Shown here: one piece after another, positions 40,631-50,393 of the stretch
Layout of the letters: the number at the start of each line of letters is the position of its first letter
How positions within the stretch are numbered: position 1 is the stretch's first letter
Origin: Bacteroides sp. MSB163
GTDB lineage: Bacteria; Bacteroidota; Bacteroidia; Bacteroidales; Bacteroidaceae
NCBI RefSeq assembly: GCF_036416795.1
Contig: NZ_CP143867.1
Span: 3,154,001-3,218,000 of the forward strand
Direction: 5' to 3'
Length of the DNA: 64,000 nucleotides
Made by a program: the position numbers and the translations under genes
Notes under the pieces: generated by a model
What the model saw: the letters and a program-made list of their open reading frames with translations, nothing else
What the model was told of the DNA's origin: nothing
Databases searched by the model: none

Positions 40631-41326
40631 TGCCGGATCTTCTTCCAGTTTATTGCAGTCTGCTTTTACTTTTGTATTTTCTTCTTCCTCATATTCCTTC
40701 TCCTCTTCACCGGACTCTTCATCGGGTGTTTCTTCCTCATCTGCAAACGGGTCCGGTCGTTGAGGTCCGTATTCCATGAATGCTATGGCACAGATGGTGC
40801 CGGCAATCGCTCCGCTGAGGTGCCCTTCCCATGAGGTGGTTTCTTTGGCAAAGAATGGGAACATATTCCAGATAAGCCCGCCATAAAGAAAGGTAACTAA
40901 TAAGGAGATGGCAATCAATGGTACATGCTTTCGCAGGATACCGCTGAAAAAAAGGAAGAAGGCCAGGCCGTAGATGATGCCGCTGGCTCCGATGTGCCAT
41001 CCCGGTTTACCTATAAGAAAGGTGAGTGCGCCGCAGCCTATCCAGATGGCAAAGAATATATAGGAAGCAATGTGCCGGTAAAAGTAGAACAAACACCACG
41101 ATAGAAAGAATAACGGCAAAGTGTTTGCCAACAGGTGCTTGAAACTGCCGTGTACTAACGGGTGCGCAAAGATGCCGAATACCCCTCTTTGTTCCATAGG
41201 ATACACACTTAACCTCCTGAAATCCCAGTCCATACCGACTTCAAGGAACTTTAGCAAGTAAAGAATAAAAATAAGGAATAACGGTATAACCGCTGCCAGG
41301 GCTATCCGGCGTACATCTTGCTTCAT
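40625..41326 (-). CDS. Rhomboid-family intramembrane serine protease
   Basis: This gene encodes 233 residues. Six membrane helices are visible. HGSFKHLLANTLPLF is the conserved L1/TM2 region, WHIGASGIIYGLAFF carries the catalytic Ser in GASG, and EGHLSGAIAG the catalytic His. The last 40 residues are a very acidic Glu-rich tail followed by KVKADCNKLEEDP, a cytoplasmic extension not part of the core. It cleaves membrane proteins within the bilayer; the substrate is unknown. Confidence 0.92.
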   Translation of the reverse strand: MKQDVRRIALAAVIPLFLIFILYLLKFLEVGMDWDFRRLSVYPMEQRGVFGIFAHPLVHGSFKHLLANTLPLFFLSWCLFYFYRHIASYIFFAIWIGCGALTFLIGKPGWHIGASGIIYGLAFFLFFSGILRKHVPLIAISLLVTFLYGGLIWNMFPFFAKETTSWEGHLSGAIAGTICAIAFMEYGPQRPDPFADEEETPDEESGEEEKEYEEEENTKVKADCNKLEEDPAS

Positions 41327-41517
41327 GTTTAGTACTGGTTTCTGTTATTTTGGTACAATGCTACGAATATTTAAGTAAAAAACGAAAATAAATGAACTTT
41401 TTATTTTGCGTATTGTCTTTAATTTGTATTTTTGGCATCAGTACCATACCCGTAGGCATAGCATGCGAGGTATGGAACATGATACCTGAACAATTAACCT
41501 TTAAATAATGCACAACT

Positions 41518-43458
41518 ATGAGTTATTTACGATTTGACAAGACTCTGATGATCAATCTGGAAGAATCTTTACCAAGGGAGATACTTCGGACAAATAAGTC
41601 AGGAGCCTATCATTGTACAACGATTGTAGATTGTAACACACGCAAATATCACGGACTGTTGGTGATTCCCGTCCCCAATCTCGACGATGAAAATCATGTG
41701 CTGCTATCTTCTTTAGATGAAACGGTAATTCAGCACGGTGCGGAGTTTAATCTGGGGTTGCATAAATATCAGGGAGACCACTTTAGTCCTAACGGGCATA
41801 AGTATATCCGTGAATTCGATTGCGAACATATCCCGGCAACGACTTACCGTGTAGGAGGCGTAATTCTTCGTAAAGAAAAGATTTTTGTACATCATGAGAA
41901 CAGGATTTTGATTCGCTATACCTTGGTAGATGCCCATTCGGCAACCACACTTCGTTTCCGCCCCTTTTTGGCCTTTCGCAGTGTACGCGAATATACGCAC
42001 GAAAATCCGCAGGCGAACCGTGACTACCAATTGGTGGAAAATGGTGTGAAAACCTGTATGTATCCCGGCTATCCCGAACTCTTCATGCAACTGAACAAGA
42101 AGAATGAATTCCATTATCAGCCGGATTGGTATCGTGGCATCGAGTATCCTAAAGAACAGGAGCGAGGATATGACTTCAATGAAGACCTGTATGTTCCCGG
42201 TTATTTCGAGGTAGATATAAAGAAAGGGGAGAGTATTGTTTTCTCTGCCGGTATCTCCGAAATTTCTCCGCGTAAACTGAAGCAGACTTTTGAGGCGGAA
42301 GTTGCTGACCGCACGCCGCGCGACAGTTTTTATCACTGTCTGCAAAACTCGGCACACCAGTTTCACAACAAGCAGGGGGAGAACCACTATGTATTAGCGG
42401 GATATCCCTGGTTTAAGTGTCGTGCCCGTGACTTGTTTGTTTCTTTGCCCGGCTTGACGTTGGCAGTGGATGAACAAGATGAGTTTGAAGATGTTATGGT
42501 GACTGCCGAAAAAGCTATCCGGGAGTTTATCAGTGGAGAACCATCGAGTTATAAAATATATGAGATGGAAGATCCGGATGTATTGTTGTGGGCTGTATGG
42601 GCTTTACAGCAGTATGCTAAGGATACCTCGCGTGAACAGTGCCGCCAGAAATATGGTCGTTTGCTGGAAGATATCATGGACTATATCCGTAGCCGTAAGC
42701 ATGATAATCTTTTCCTGCACGAAAATGGCTTACTGTATGCCAACGGGACGGAGAAGGCTATCACCTGGATGAATTCTACGGTGAATGGTCGTCCTGTAAC
42801 CCCGCGTACGGGATACATTGTGGAAGTGAACTCTTTGTGGTATAACGCACTTCGTTTCATAGCCGATCTGGTTCGTGAGGGCGGCAATGTGCATCTGGCG
42901 GACGAACTGGATGCGCAGGCGGAAGTGACCGGAAAGTCTTTTGTAGAGGTATTCCGTAATGAGTGTGGTTATCTGTTCGATTATGTGGATGGATTTATGA
43001 TGGACTGGAGCGTCCGTCCCAATATGATATTTACCGTTGCCTTCGATTATTCCCCGCTGGATAGGGCGCAGAAAAAGCAGGTGCTTGATATCGTGACGAA
43101 AGAGTTGCTTACTCCGAAAGGGTTGCGTACTCTCAGTCCGAAGAGTGGAGGATATAATCCGAACTATGTCGGTCCTCAGATTCAGAGAGATTATGCTTAT
43201 CACCAGGGTACAGCTTGGCCGTGGCTTATGGGCTTCTATATGGAGGCGTACCTGCGTATTTACAAGATGAGCGGTGTATCATTCGTGGAGCGTTATCTGA
43301 TTGGTTTTGAAGATGAGATGACGAGTCATTGTATCGGTTCGCTCCCCGAACTCTTCGATGGTAATCCACCGTTCAGAGGTCGCGGTGCAGTGTCTTTTGC
43401 CATGAATGTGGCCGAAATACTGCGCATCCTGAAATTGTTGTCTAAGTATAATTTATAA
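41518..43458 (+). CDS. Glycogen debranching enzyme (amylo-alpha-1,6-glucosidase, GH133-like)
   Basis: This gene encodes 646 residues. The N-terminal domain opens with REILRTNKSGAYHCTTIVDCNTRKYHGLLV, given here in parts as NKSGAYHCTT and NTRKYHGLLV, typical of bacterial debranching enzymes. The C-terminal (alpha/alpha)6 barrel has WFKCRARDLFVSLPGL, TWMNSTVNGRPVTPR and YHQGTAWPWLMG. It releases alpha-1,6 branches of glycogen in the cytoplasm. It is first in an operon with the GT4 synthase (14-bp gap) and GH57. A TATTTTTG box lies about 90 bases upstream. Confidence 0.93.
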   Translation: MSYLRFDKTLMINLEESLPREILRTNKSGAYHCTTIVDCNTRKYHGLLVIPVPNLDDENHVLLSSLDETVIQHGAEFNLGLHKYQGDHFSPNGHKYIREFDCEHIPATTYRVGGVILRKEKIFVHHENRILIRYTLVDAHSATTLRFRPFLAFRSVREYTHENPQANRDYQLVENGVKTCMYPGYPELFMQLNKKNEFHYQPDWYRGIEYPKEQERGYDFNEDLYVPGYFEVDIKKGESIVFSAGISEISPRKLKQTFEAEVADRTPRDSFYHCLQNSAHQFHNKQGENHYVLAGYPWFKCRARDLFVSLPGLTLAVDEQDEFEDVMVTAEKAIREFISGEPSSYKIYEMEDPDVLLWAVWALQQYAKDTSREQCRQKYGRLLEDIMDYIRSRKHDNLFLHENGLLYANGTEKAITWMNSTVNGRPVTPRTGYIVEVNSLWYNALRFIADLVREGGNVHLADELDAQAEVTGKSFVEVFRNECGYLFDYVDGFMMDWSVRPNMIFTVAFDYSPLDRAQKKQVLDIVTKELLTPKGLRTLSPKSGGYNPNYVGPQIQRDYAYHQGTAWPWLMGFYMEAYLRIYKMSGVSFVERYLIGFEDEMTSHCIGSLPELFDGNPPFRGRGAVSFAMNVAEILRILKLLSKYNL

Positions 43459-43472
43459 GAGGAGGAACGAAA

Positions 43473-44744
43473 ATGAAAGTTTTAATGTTTGGATGGGAGT
43501 TCCCCCCGCATATCTTAGGTGGCTTGGGAACTGCCAGCTACGGTCTGACGAAGGGGATGTCCCAGCAGGAAGATATGGAAATTACTTTCTGTATTCCAAG
43601 GCCATGGGGCGATGAAGATCAGAGCTTCTTACGCATCATTGGCATGAATAGCACTCCGGTAGTGTGGCGTGATGTAAACTGGGATTATGTTCAGGGACGT
43701 GTAGGTTCTTACATGAACCCCCAACTCTATTATGATTTGCGTGATCATATTTATGCCGATTTCAATTATTTGCATACCAATGATCTCGGTTGTATCGAGT
43801 TTTCCGGCCGCTATCCGGCCAACTTGCACGAAGAGATCAATAACTATTCCATTGTGGCCGGTGTGGTGGCACGCCAGCAGGAGTTCGAGATCATCCACTC
43901 ACACGACTGGCTGACCTATCCGGCAGGTATTCATGCCAAACAGGTATCCGGTAAACCGCTGGTAATCCATGTGCATGCCACTGACTTCGACCGTAGTCGT
44001 GGAAATGTGAATCCTACTGTGTATGCCATAGAAAAGAATGGCATGGATCATGCCGATCATATCATGTGTGTGAGTGAACTGACTCGTCAGACGGTGATTA
44101 ATAAATATTTTCAGGATCCCCGCAAGGTATCTACCGTGCACAATGCCGTTTCTCCGCTTCCGCAAGAGATACAGGATATTGTACCGCAGAAGAAGCCGAA
44201 TGAAAAAGTTGTGACTTTCTTAGGGCGTATTACCATGCAGAAAGGTCCGGAATATTTTGTTGAGGCTGCCGCTATGGTGCTGCACCGTACACGTAATATC
44301 CGTTTTGTAATGGCTGGTAATGGTGATATGATGAATCAGATGATCCGTTTGGTGGCCGAACGAGGTATTGCCGACCGTTTCCATTTTCCAGGTTTCATGA
44401 AAGGAAGTCAGGTGTACGAAATGTTGAAGGCAAGTGATGTGTACATTATGCCGTCTGTTTCCGAACCCTTTGGTATTTCTCCTTTGGAAGCTATGCAATG
44501 TAGTGTACCGACTATTATTTCTAAGCAATCCGGCTGTGCCGAGATATTAGATAAGTGTATCAAGACTGACTACTGGGATATTCACGCTATGGCAGATGCA
44601 ATTTATGCTATTTGCACTTATCCTGCCCTTTACGAGTATTTGCGTGATGAAGGTAAGAAAGAAGTGGATGCTATTAAGTGGGAAGATGTGGGACTGAAAG
44701 TGCGCCGCATCTACGAAGAGGTTATTAAACAATATAATAGATAA
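43473..44744 (+). CDS. GT4-family glycogen synthase / glycosyltransferase
   Basis: This gene encodes 423 residues of GT-B fold. The donor-site start MFGWEFPPHILGGLGTASYG, the HSHDWLTYPAG segment, VTFLGRITMQKGPEYFVEA and the EX7E motif in VSEPFGISPLEAM are present. Between a debranching enzyme and a GH57 protein, it is most likely the glycogen synthase of this cluster or a maltosyl-transferring relative. RBS AGGAGGA stands before the ATG. Confidence 0.88.
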   Translation: MKVLMFGWEFPPHILGGLGTASYGLTKGMSQQEDMEITFCIPRPWGDEDQSFLRIIGMNSTPVVWRDVNWDYVQGRVGSYMNPQLYYDLRDHIYADFNYLHTNDLGCIEFSGRYPANLHEEINNYSIVAGVVARQQEFEIIHSHDWLTYPAGIHAKQVSGKPLVIHVHATDFDRSRGNVNPTVYAIEKNGMDHADHIMCVSELTRQTVINKYFQDPRKVSTVHNAVSPLPQEIQDIVPQKKPNEKVVTFLGRITMQKGPEYFVEAAAMVLHRTRNIRFVMAGNGDMMNQMIRLVAERGIADRFHFPGFMKGSQVYEMLKASDVYIMPSVSEPFGISPLEAMQCSVPTIISKQSGCAEILDKCIKTDYWDIHAMADAIYAICTYPALYEYLRDEGKKEVDAIKWEDVGLKVRRIYEEVIKQYNR

Positions 44745-44762
44745 CAATAAAACAATATAGAT

Positions 44763-46181
44763 ATGAGAACGATCTGTCTTTATTTTGAGATCCATCAAAT
44801 CATTCACCTGAAACGCTATCGTTTCTTTGATATAGGTACGAATCATTATTATTATGATGATTATGCCAACGAATACAGTATCAACGAAGTTGCCGAACGT
44901 TCCTATATTCCGGCATTGAGCGCCCTCATTGAGATGGCGAAAAATTCCGGCGGTGCATTCAAGGTGGCTTTGTCTATTTCCGGTGTTGCTTTGGAACAAT
45001 TGGAAATCCACGCGCCGGCTGTGATTGACCTGCTACACCAGTTGAATGATACAGGTTGTTGCGAGTTCTTGGCCGAACCTTATTCTCACGGCCTTTCTTC
45101 TTTGGCAAATGAAGATTGTTTCAAGGAAGAAGTGAAGCGCCAGAGTGCTAAGATGAAACAAATGTTCGGTAAAGCACCGAAAGTATTCCGTAACTCCAGC
45201 CTGATTTACTCTGATGAAATAGGAGGATTGGTGGCAAGTATGGGCTTTAAGGGTATGCTGACTGAAGGTGCAAAACATATTTTAGGATGGAAGAGTCCGC
45301 ACTATGTGTATCATTGCAGTTATAACCAGAACCTGAAACTGTTGTTGCGTGATTTCAAGCTTTCAGATGATATCAGTTTGCGCTTCTCTAATTCCGAATG
45401 GAATGAATATCCACTGTTTGCCGATAAGTATATTGGTTGGATTGATGCTCTGCCACAAGAAGAACAGGTTATCAACATCTTTATGGAACTTAGTGCATTG
45501 GGAATGTCACAGCCGCTTTCTTCCAACATACTGGAATTCCTGAAGGCATTGCCTGCTTGTGCAAAGGATAAAGGTATTACTTTCTCTACACCGACGGAGG
45601 TTATCACTAAATTAAAATCTGTATCTCAACTGGATGTTCCGTATCCAATGTCCTGGGTAGATGAGGAAAGAGATACCAGTTGCTGGTTGGGCAACAGTAT
45701 GCAGCGTGAAGCTTTCAATAAATTGTATAGTATTGCCGAACGCATTCATCTATCCGATGATCGTCGCATCAAGCAGGATTGGGATTATTTGCAAGCAAGT
45801 AATAACTTCCGATTCATGACAACGAAGAATAGTGGTATTAGATTGAACAGGGGAATCTATGAGTCTCCTTATGATGCTTTTACTAATTATATGAATGTTT
45901 TAGGTGATTTCATCAAGCGGGTAGAATCTCTTTATCCGATGGATATAGATAATGAGGAACTGAATGCCTTGCTGACGACTATCAAGAATCAGGGTGACGA
46001 GATAGATGAATTACACAAAGAGGTGGAAAAGTTGCAGGCTAAACTGGAAAAAGAAAAGACTGCTGAGGCAAAGGCTAAGGTTACTACTACTGCCAAGACT
46101 AAAACTCCTGCTGCAAAGAAAGCAGCTGAGAAGAAACCTGTTGTGAAGAAAGCAACAACCAAGAAAGAGACTGCCAAGTAA
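44763..46181 (+). CDS. GH57-family alpha-amylase-like protein with Lys/Ala-rich tail
   Basis: This gene encodes 472 residues. The N-terminal YFEIHQIIHLKRYRFFDIG is the family's HQP-like first block (HQI here), and LAEPYSHGLSSL and KVFRNSSLIYSDEIGGL are further GH57-type segments. Residues about 405-440 look like a coiled coil (NQGDEIDELHKEVEKLQAKL), and the end is a low-complexity Lys/Ala/Thr tail (KTKTPAAKKAAEKK) that may bind nucleic acid or polymer. It sits in the glycogen operon (18-bp gap). Its exact substrate is unknown. Confidence 0.88.
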   Translation: MRTICLYFEIHQIIHLKRYRFFDIGTNHYYYDDYANEYSINEVAERSYIPALSALIEMAKNSGGAFKVALSISGVALEQLEIHAPAVIDLLHQLNDTGCCEFLAEPYSHGLSSLANEDCFKEEVKRQSAKMKQMFGKAPKVFRNSSLIYSDEIGGLVASMGFKGMLTEGAKHILGWKSPHYVYHCSYNQNLKLLLRDFKLSDDISLRFSNSEWNEYPLFADKYIGWIDALPQEEQVINIFMELSALGMSQPLSSNILEFLKALPACAKDKGITFSTPTEVITKLKSVSQLDVPYPMSWVDEERDTSCWLGNSMQREAFNKLYSIAERIHLSDDRRIKQDWDYLQASNNFRFMTTKNSGIRLNRGIYESPYDAFTNYMNVLGDFIKRVESLYPMDIDNEELNALLTTIKNQGDEIDELHKEVEKLQAKLEKEKTAEAKAKVTTTAKTKTPAAKKAAEKKPVVKKATTKKETAK

Positions 46182-46208
46182 GTTTTCCTTCTTAGGAAAA
46201 TACATTAA

Positions 46209-46249
46209 TAAAAAAGCCTTCCGTTCTATTTGAGCGGAAGGCTTTTTTG
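46209..46249. terminator. Bidirectional terminator
   Basis: AAAAAAGCCTTCCG pairs with CGGAAGGCTTTTTT around a short loop. It lies between the GH57 gene and the convergent DUF4270 gene and has A and T runs on both sides. Confidence 0.92.
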
Positions 46250-46275
46250 TACCTTTACTTATTTTGGGGGAGAAG

Positions 46276-47805
46276 TTATTTATTGAATCTAGTATAAGTT
46301 ACTTCCAATTTCAGAGCTTCACCTTGTGGACCGCCTTTCAATTTAGCATATCCGGGTTGGAGATCGTTTTGGATACCTGTCATTGTACTGGAAGTACTGG
46401 AACTTGTAGTGTCGTAGGTGACTGAAACAGGTATCAGATATACCGTTCTCCAGTCTTTTTCCCATTCTTCCTGATTCCATTTATCGCCTGCTTCTTCTTT
46501 GGCTTTTTTCATTGCGGCATCTTTTCCTTGAATGCAAGTAGTAACTAAACGGGCAATATTATTAAATGTGTACTGATTGGTTGCCACATTATTATGCTTT
46601 ACGGTGTAAGACGTGATGTTGTCCGGCAATTTGTTTTCTTCGAAGAAACTCTTGAAGTCTACTTTGCGTAATAGCAAAACATTACTTGGAGCACTCATGC
46701 TGAACTCATATGGGCTGTCTTGCTTATTGTAATTGGTGAATGTCAGTTTCACCGCATTCAGTGTGTCATTGGATAATTCCTGGTAGATTTTATCATAAGG
46801 TAATTCAGCCTCTGTGAAGATTCCGGCAGGAGATTTAATATAAGTATGTTCGCCTTCTGCAGCAAGTTTTTTGATTTTATCCGAATTAAGGAACTGATTG
46901 GCCTGGATTACTTCTTTAGTAGAAGCAAACTCAGTCCGCCAAGTGTAAGCGGTAGAGTCCTGACCCTCAAAACCTGATTGCTTCCGTTTGTAAGGAACGT
47001 TAGTAGCAGTGTCTATTACAAAGAAGTGATATCTCATTTGTAAGTCTACGCGGTCTACGTAAAGAACTGTTCCGTCCCCATAGTCACTTTTGATATACAC
47101 ACCTTTGAATACATTTTTAATAAACTCTTTAGAGTTCTTGAAGTATTCAGAATGTTCTTTACTAAGATTAAACCAGTTGTTTCCATAAGTGTCCTTGTCC
47201 AGCGTAAAAACCACACTTGGATAGTAGGTCTTGTTGCCATATTCATCCGTTGCGTTTCTTTCTTCGTCAGTTACGCTTGTATCGTAGGCTGTATAGGCTC
47301 TGCGACCTAATAATATGGGTAGCGCACCCTTCGGTCTGTAATATTCTGCCGGTTCGATATTGGTATAGCGGTTACGGTCCAGTTCGGCTTGTAATTCGTA
47401 TGCACTCATACGGCAGGCATTCAGCGAATCTCCGAACCAGCTGGAATAGAAAACAACTAAACGTGCACCTGATATTGAATCGCCTGTCAGAATCCCTGTT
47501 TTTTTATCAAAATCATATTTTTCAGGGAATTTAAAGCCATCTATACAGTTCAACTCAGTCAAGAAACTCGCTTCGTAGTATCCGAAAAGAGGATCTGTAA
47601 AACGCCCTACATAACCTGTACTGGTTTTGGCAAATACAGAGTCAGCGACAACGGAACGTGTAGTGACGGGAAATTCTGTGGTCAGTGCGGTAATACCGTC
47701 AGAGCCGGGTAACATTCCTATTCCTAATGTACCGGTATTATCGTCGCAACCAAAGAAAGTAAGGGTTGCTGTCAATAGCAGAGCGCCTAAAAACTTCACT
47801 TTCAT
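46276..47805 (-). CDS. DUF4270 lipoprotein
   Basis: This gene encodes 509 residues from the ATG at 47805 (MKVKFLGALLLTATLTFFGC), chosen because the lipoprotein signal begins there; the frame extends to 47847 and would overlap the upstream gene. DDNTGTLGIGMLPGSDG and YVGRFTDPLFGYYEASFL are DUF4270 features, and the rest is beta-rich. DUF4270 proteins are surface or periplasmic lipoproteins of Bacteroidota, often next to a glycogen-synthase-like gene, as here. Function is unknown. Confidence 0.85.
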   Translation of the reverse strand: MKVKFLGALLLTATLTFFGCDDNTGTLGIGMLPGSDGITALTTEFPVTTRSVVADSVFAKTSTGYVGRFTDPLFGYYEASFLTELNCIDGFKFPEKYDFDKKTGILTGDSISGARLVVFYSSWFGDSLNACRMSAYELQAELDRNRYTNIEPAEYYRPKGALPILLGRRAYTAYDTSVTDEERNATDEYGNKTYYPSVVFTLDKDTYGNNWFNLSKEHSEYFKNSKEFIKNVFKGVYIKSDYGDGTVLYVDRVDLQMRYHFFVIDTATNVPYKRKQSGFEGQDSTAYTWRTEFASTKEVIQANQFLNSDKIKKLAAEGEHTYIKSPAGIFTEAELPYDKIYQELSNDTLNAVKLTFTNYNKQDSPYEFSMSAPSNVLLLRKVDFKSFFEENKLPDNITSYTVKHNNVATNQYTFNNIARLVTTCIQGKDAAMKKAKEEAGDKWNQEEWEKDWRTVYLIPVSVTYDTTSSSTSSTMTGIQNDLQPGYAKLKGGPQGEALKLEVTYTRFNK

Positions 47806-47825
47806 AGTTTTCTTTGTTATCTTGT

Positions 47826-48650
47826 TTATTTTTGTTCTGTTTCCCATACTTTGTCGTAGAACTCATTGCAAGCATCGGCAAATGTTTCGGGAGTCTGATA
47901 TTCTAAAATGGGTTTTCCAGATTGTCGAGCATATTCCATCACTTCTTCGTTGACTTTTTCGCTTTGCTGGATAATACCGTCTGCATAATCAATGGCCAGT
48001 TTGCACAACGTAGCGTAGTCTACAGGAGCCTTCAGGTGAGCTACATCCTTCTTTGTAACACCTTTCAATACCAATCTGTTTACAAAATCAGCATTAAACG
48101 ATTCTTTGAAGTCATCTTCGAAAACGGAGAATACTACTTTAGCGTCACGGAATGAGGGCTCGTCCTTATATGCTTTCTTTATATACAAAGGAGCTAAGGC
48201 AGTCATCCAGCCATGGCAGTGAATGATATCCGGGCACCAGCGTAACTTCTTAACTGTTTCCAATACACCGCGTGCATAAAAAATGGCACGACTGTCATTA
48301 TCTTCATATTCCACACCATTCTCATCCGCTGTTTCCAGGCGGTTCTGGAAATAATCATCGTTGTCGATGAAATAAACCTGCATGCGGGCAGACTGAATGG
48401 AAGCAACTTTAATAATAAGGGGGTGGTCGGTATCGTCAATAATCAGATTCATACCGGAGAGACGTATCACTTCATGCAATTGGTTTCTGCGCTCGTTGAT
48501 ATTCCCCCATTTAGGCATGAATGTTCTAATTTCTCTGCCTTTTTCCTGGATTGCTTGAGGTAGGTTTCTGCCTACAAGGGACATTTCGGATTCTGGTACG
48601 TAAGGAGTAATCTCTTGGGTAATAAATAAAACCTTGTTCGCCTTTGTCAT
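47826..48650 (-). CDS. GT5 glycogen/starch synthase N-terminal-domain protein
   Basis: This gene encodes 274 residues: VLFITQEITPYVPESEMSLVGRNLPQ is the start of the GT5 catalytic domain, though the classic KTGGL is replaced by SEMSL, and DIIHCHGWMTALAPLYIKK is the conserved CHGW block. The protein stops after the N-terminal Rossmann half; the C-terminal half with the KXGGL and EX7E sites is missing, yet the end is natural. Alone it cannot form a full GT-B enzyme. It may be a regulatory or accessory protein for the GT4 synthase, which is inference. Promoter TATCTTTGC lies about 30 bases upstream. Confidence 0.85.
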   Translation of the reverse strand: MTKANKVLFITQEITPYVPESEMSLVGRNLPQAIQEKGREIRTFMPKWGNINERRNQLHEVIRLSGMNLIIDDTDHPLIIKVASIQSARMQVYFIDNDDYFQNRLETADENGVEYEDNDSRAIFYARGVLETVKKLRWCPDIIHCHGWMTALAPLYIKKAYKDEPSFRDAKVVFSVFEDDFKESFNADFVNRLVLKGVTKKDVAHLKAPVDYATLCKLAIDYADGIIQQSEKVNEEVMEYARQSGKPILEYQTPETFADACNEFYDKVWETEQK

Positions 48651-48896
48651 AATAACAATGTTCTCAATTATTCTGCAAAGATATAAAAAAAATCGGGCAC
48701 TTGAGCAAATAAGGCGACTCTATAATTCCTTATGAATTGTTAACTGCTTGTTTTTCAGTGCTACATTGCTTTAAAGCAGGTTGTTGTCCAAGTAGAACTT
48801 TTGCATTAATTTGCGATATTTCTTCTTTATATGCTAAATAATAGTTTATTTTGCACCGTTTTTGCGAACAACTAAGTTATTATATAACCTATAAAA

Positions 48897-49742
48897 ATGG
48901 AAATAGTACATACTATCAAGGACTTGCAGGCCGGACTCTCGGCTTTACGGGCCCAAGGTAAAAAGGTAGGATTGGTACCTACAATGGGTGCCTTACATGC
49001 TGGTCATGCGTCATTGGTGAAATGTTGTGTTGCAGAGAATGATGCTGCGGTAGTGAGTGTTTTTGTAAACCCGACACAGTTTAACGACAAGAATGATTTA
49101 GAGAAATATCCCCGTACGCTGGATGCCGATTGTGCTTTGTTGGAAGCTTGTGGCGCTGCGTTTGTGTTCGCCCCTTCGGTTGCGGAGATGTATCCTGAAC
49201 CTGATACGCGCCAATTCAGCTATGCGCCGTTGGACACAGTGATGGAAGGCGCGTTTCGTCCGGGACACTTCAATGGTGTTTGCCAGATTGTGAGTAAACT
49301 GTTTGATGCAGTGAAGCCGGATCGCGCTTATTTCGGAGAGAAAGATTTTCAACAGTTGGCTATCATTCGCGAGATGGTGCGTCAGATGAATTATTCGTTG
49401 GAAATAGTGGGATGCCCTATTATACGTGAAGAGGATGGCTTGGCTCTGAGTAGCCGCAACGCACGTTTATCTGTCGAAGAACGCAAAAATGCTTTAAAAA
49501 TATCGCAAACATTATTTGAAAGTCGTACCTTTGCGGCTTCTCATACAGTTGCTGAGACTCAGAAGTTTGTAGAAGATGCCATAGCGGCCGCTCCCGGTTT
49601 GCGTCTGGAATACTTTGAACTGGTGGATGGCAACACGTTGCAGAAAATTGCCAATTGGGAAGATACGGCGTATGCTGTAGGTTGCATTACAGTGTTCTGT
49701 GGTGAGGTCCGCCTGATTGACAACATTAAGTATAAAGAGTAA
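48897..49742 (+). CDS. panC: Pantothenate synthetase
   Basis: This gene encodes 281 residues. VPTMGALHAGHASLV is the ATP-binding block (HAGH of the HIGH type), FVNPTQFNDKNDLEKYPR and YFGEKDFQQLAIIREM follow, and CPIIREEDGLALSSRN is the KMSKS-like region. It joins pantoate and beta-alanine. panD follows after 27 bp, so the operon makes beta-alanine and uses it directly. Confidence 0.97.
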   Translation: MEIVHTIKDLQAGLSALRAQGKKVGLVPTMGALHAGHASLVKCCVAENDAAVVSVFVNPTQFNDKNDLEKYPRTLDADCALLEACGAAFVFAPSVAEMYPEPDTRQFSYAPLDTVMEGAFRPGHFNGVCQIVSKLFDAVKPDRAYFGEKDFQQLAIIREMVRQMNYSLEIVGCPIIREEDGLALSSRNARLSVEERKNALKISQTLFESRTFAASHTVAETQKFVEDAIAAAPGLRLEYFELVDGNTLQKIANWEDTAYAVGCITVFCGEVRLIDNIKYKE

Positions 49743-49769
49743 TAAAACTAAAAAGAGAGATCAGACCTT

Positions 49770-50123
49770 ATGATGATTGAAGTGCTGAAGTCGAAAATCC
49801 ATTGCGCTCGCGTCACGGAAGCTAACCTCAATTATATGGGAAGCATTACGATTGACGAGGACTTACTGGATGCGGCCAATATGATTGCCGGTGAAAAAGT
49901 GTATATAGCCGACAACAATAATGGCGAACGTTTTGAAACCTATATTATTAAAGGTGAACGTGGTTCGGGCAAAATATGCCTGAATGGTGCGGCAGCCCGC
50001 AAAGTGCAGCCGGATGATATCATCATTATTATGTCGTATGCCTTGATGGACTTTGAAGAAGCCAAGTCGTTTAAGCCGTCGGTGATTTTCCCTGATCCGG
50101 CAACGAACAAAGTGGTGAAATAA
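49770..50123 (+). CDS. panD: Aspartate 1-decarboxylase
   Basis: This gene encodes 117 residues. The self-cleavage site lies in NYMGSITID (between Gly and Ser, giving the pyruvoyl group), and LNGAAARKVQPDDIIIIMSY is the conserved C-terminal block. It makes beta-alanine for pantothenate. The start could be the first ATG (49770) or the next codon (49773), which is the usual family start. Confidence 0.96.
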   Translation: MMIEVLKSKIHCARVTEANLNYMGSITIDEDLLDAANMIAGEKVYIADNNNGERFETYIIKGERGSGKICLNGAAARKVQPDDIIIIMSYALMDFEEAKSFKPSVIFPDPATNKVVK

Positions 50124-50141
50124 GCGGGAACGAAGATAGTA

Positions 50142-50173
50142 AGAGGGGTGATGCAAGTTGCCCCTCTTTTTTG
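50142..50173 (+). terminator. Terminator after panD
   Basis: AGAGGGG (50142-50148) pairs with CCCCTCT (50161-50167), followed by TTTTTTG. Confidence 0.88.
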
Positions 50174-50202
50174 TGCCTGTATGTAGGGTTTATCGGAAGA
50201 TA

Positions 50203-50312
50203 CTATGTTTTTGGTCCATAACATACCCATACTATGTAATCGCTCGAAACATACCATCTGTTTAGGACGAATGAATGGTGTAATCGGAGTAAACAGATCA
50301 TCTGTTCCTGAA
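50203..50312. repeat. 22-bp-period palindromic repeats between panD and the Nfn-like gene
   Basis: Palindromic units are centred at 50255 (AAACATACCATCTGTTT), 50277 (CGA...TCG) and 50299 (AACAGATCATCTGTT, a perfect 15-base palindrome), exactly 22 bp apart; weaker ones (ACATA...TATGT, TATG...CATA) precede them. CATCTGTT recurs 44 bp apart. No coding potential. Confidence 0.65.
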
Positions 50313-50316
50313 AAAG

Positions 50317-50348
50317 AAAAGCGGAAAGACCGAAATCTTTCCGCTTTG
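50317..50348 (-). terminator. Terminator of the Nfn-like gene
   Basis: GCGGAAAGA pairs with TCTTTCCGC around a short loop; on the minus strand it runs into TTTTCTTTTTC. Confidence 0.88.
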
Positions 50349-50393
50349 TTAATGTTATGTAAACTTGCTCTTGACAAGCAATGGCTTTTCTAC

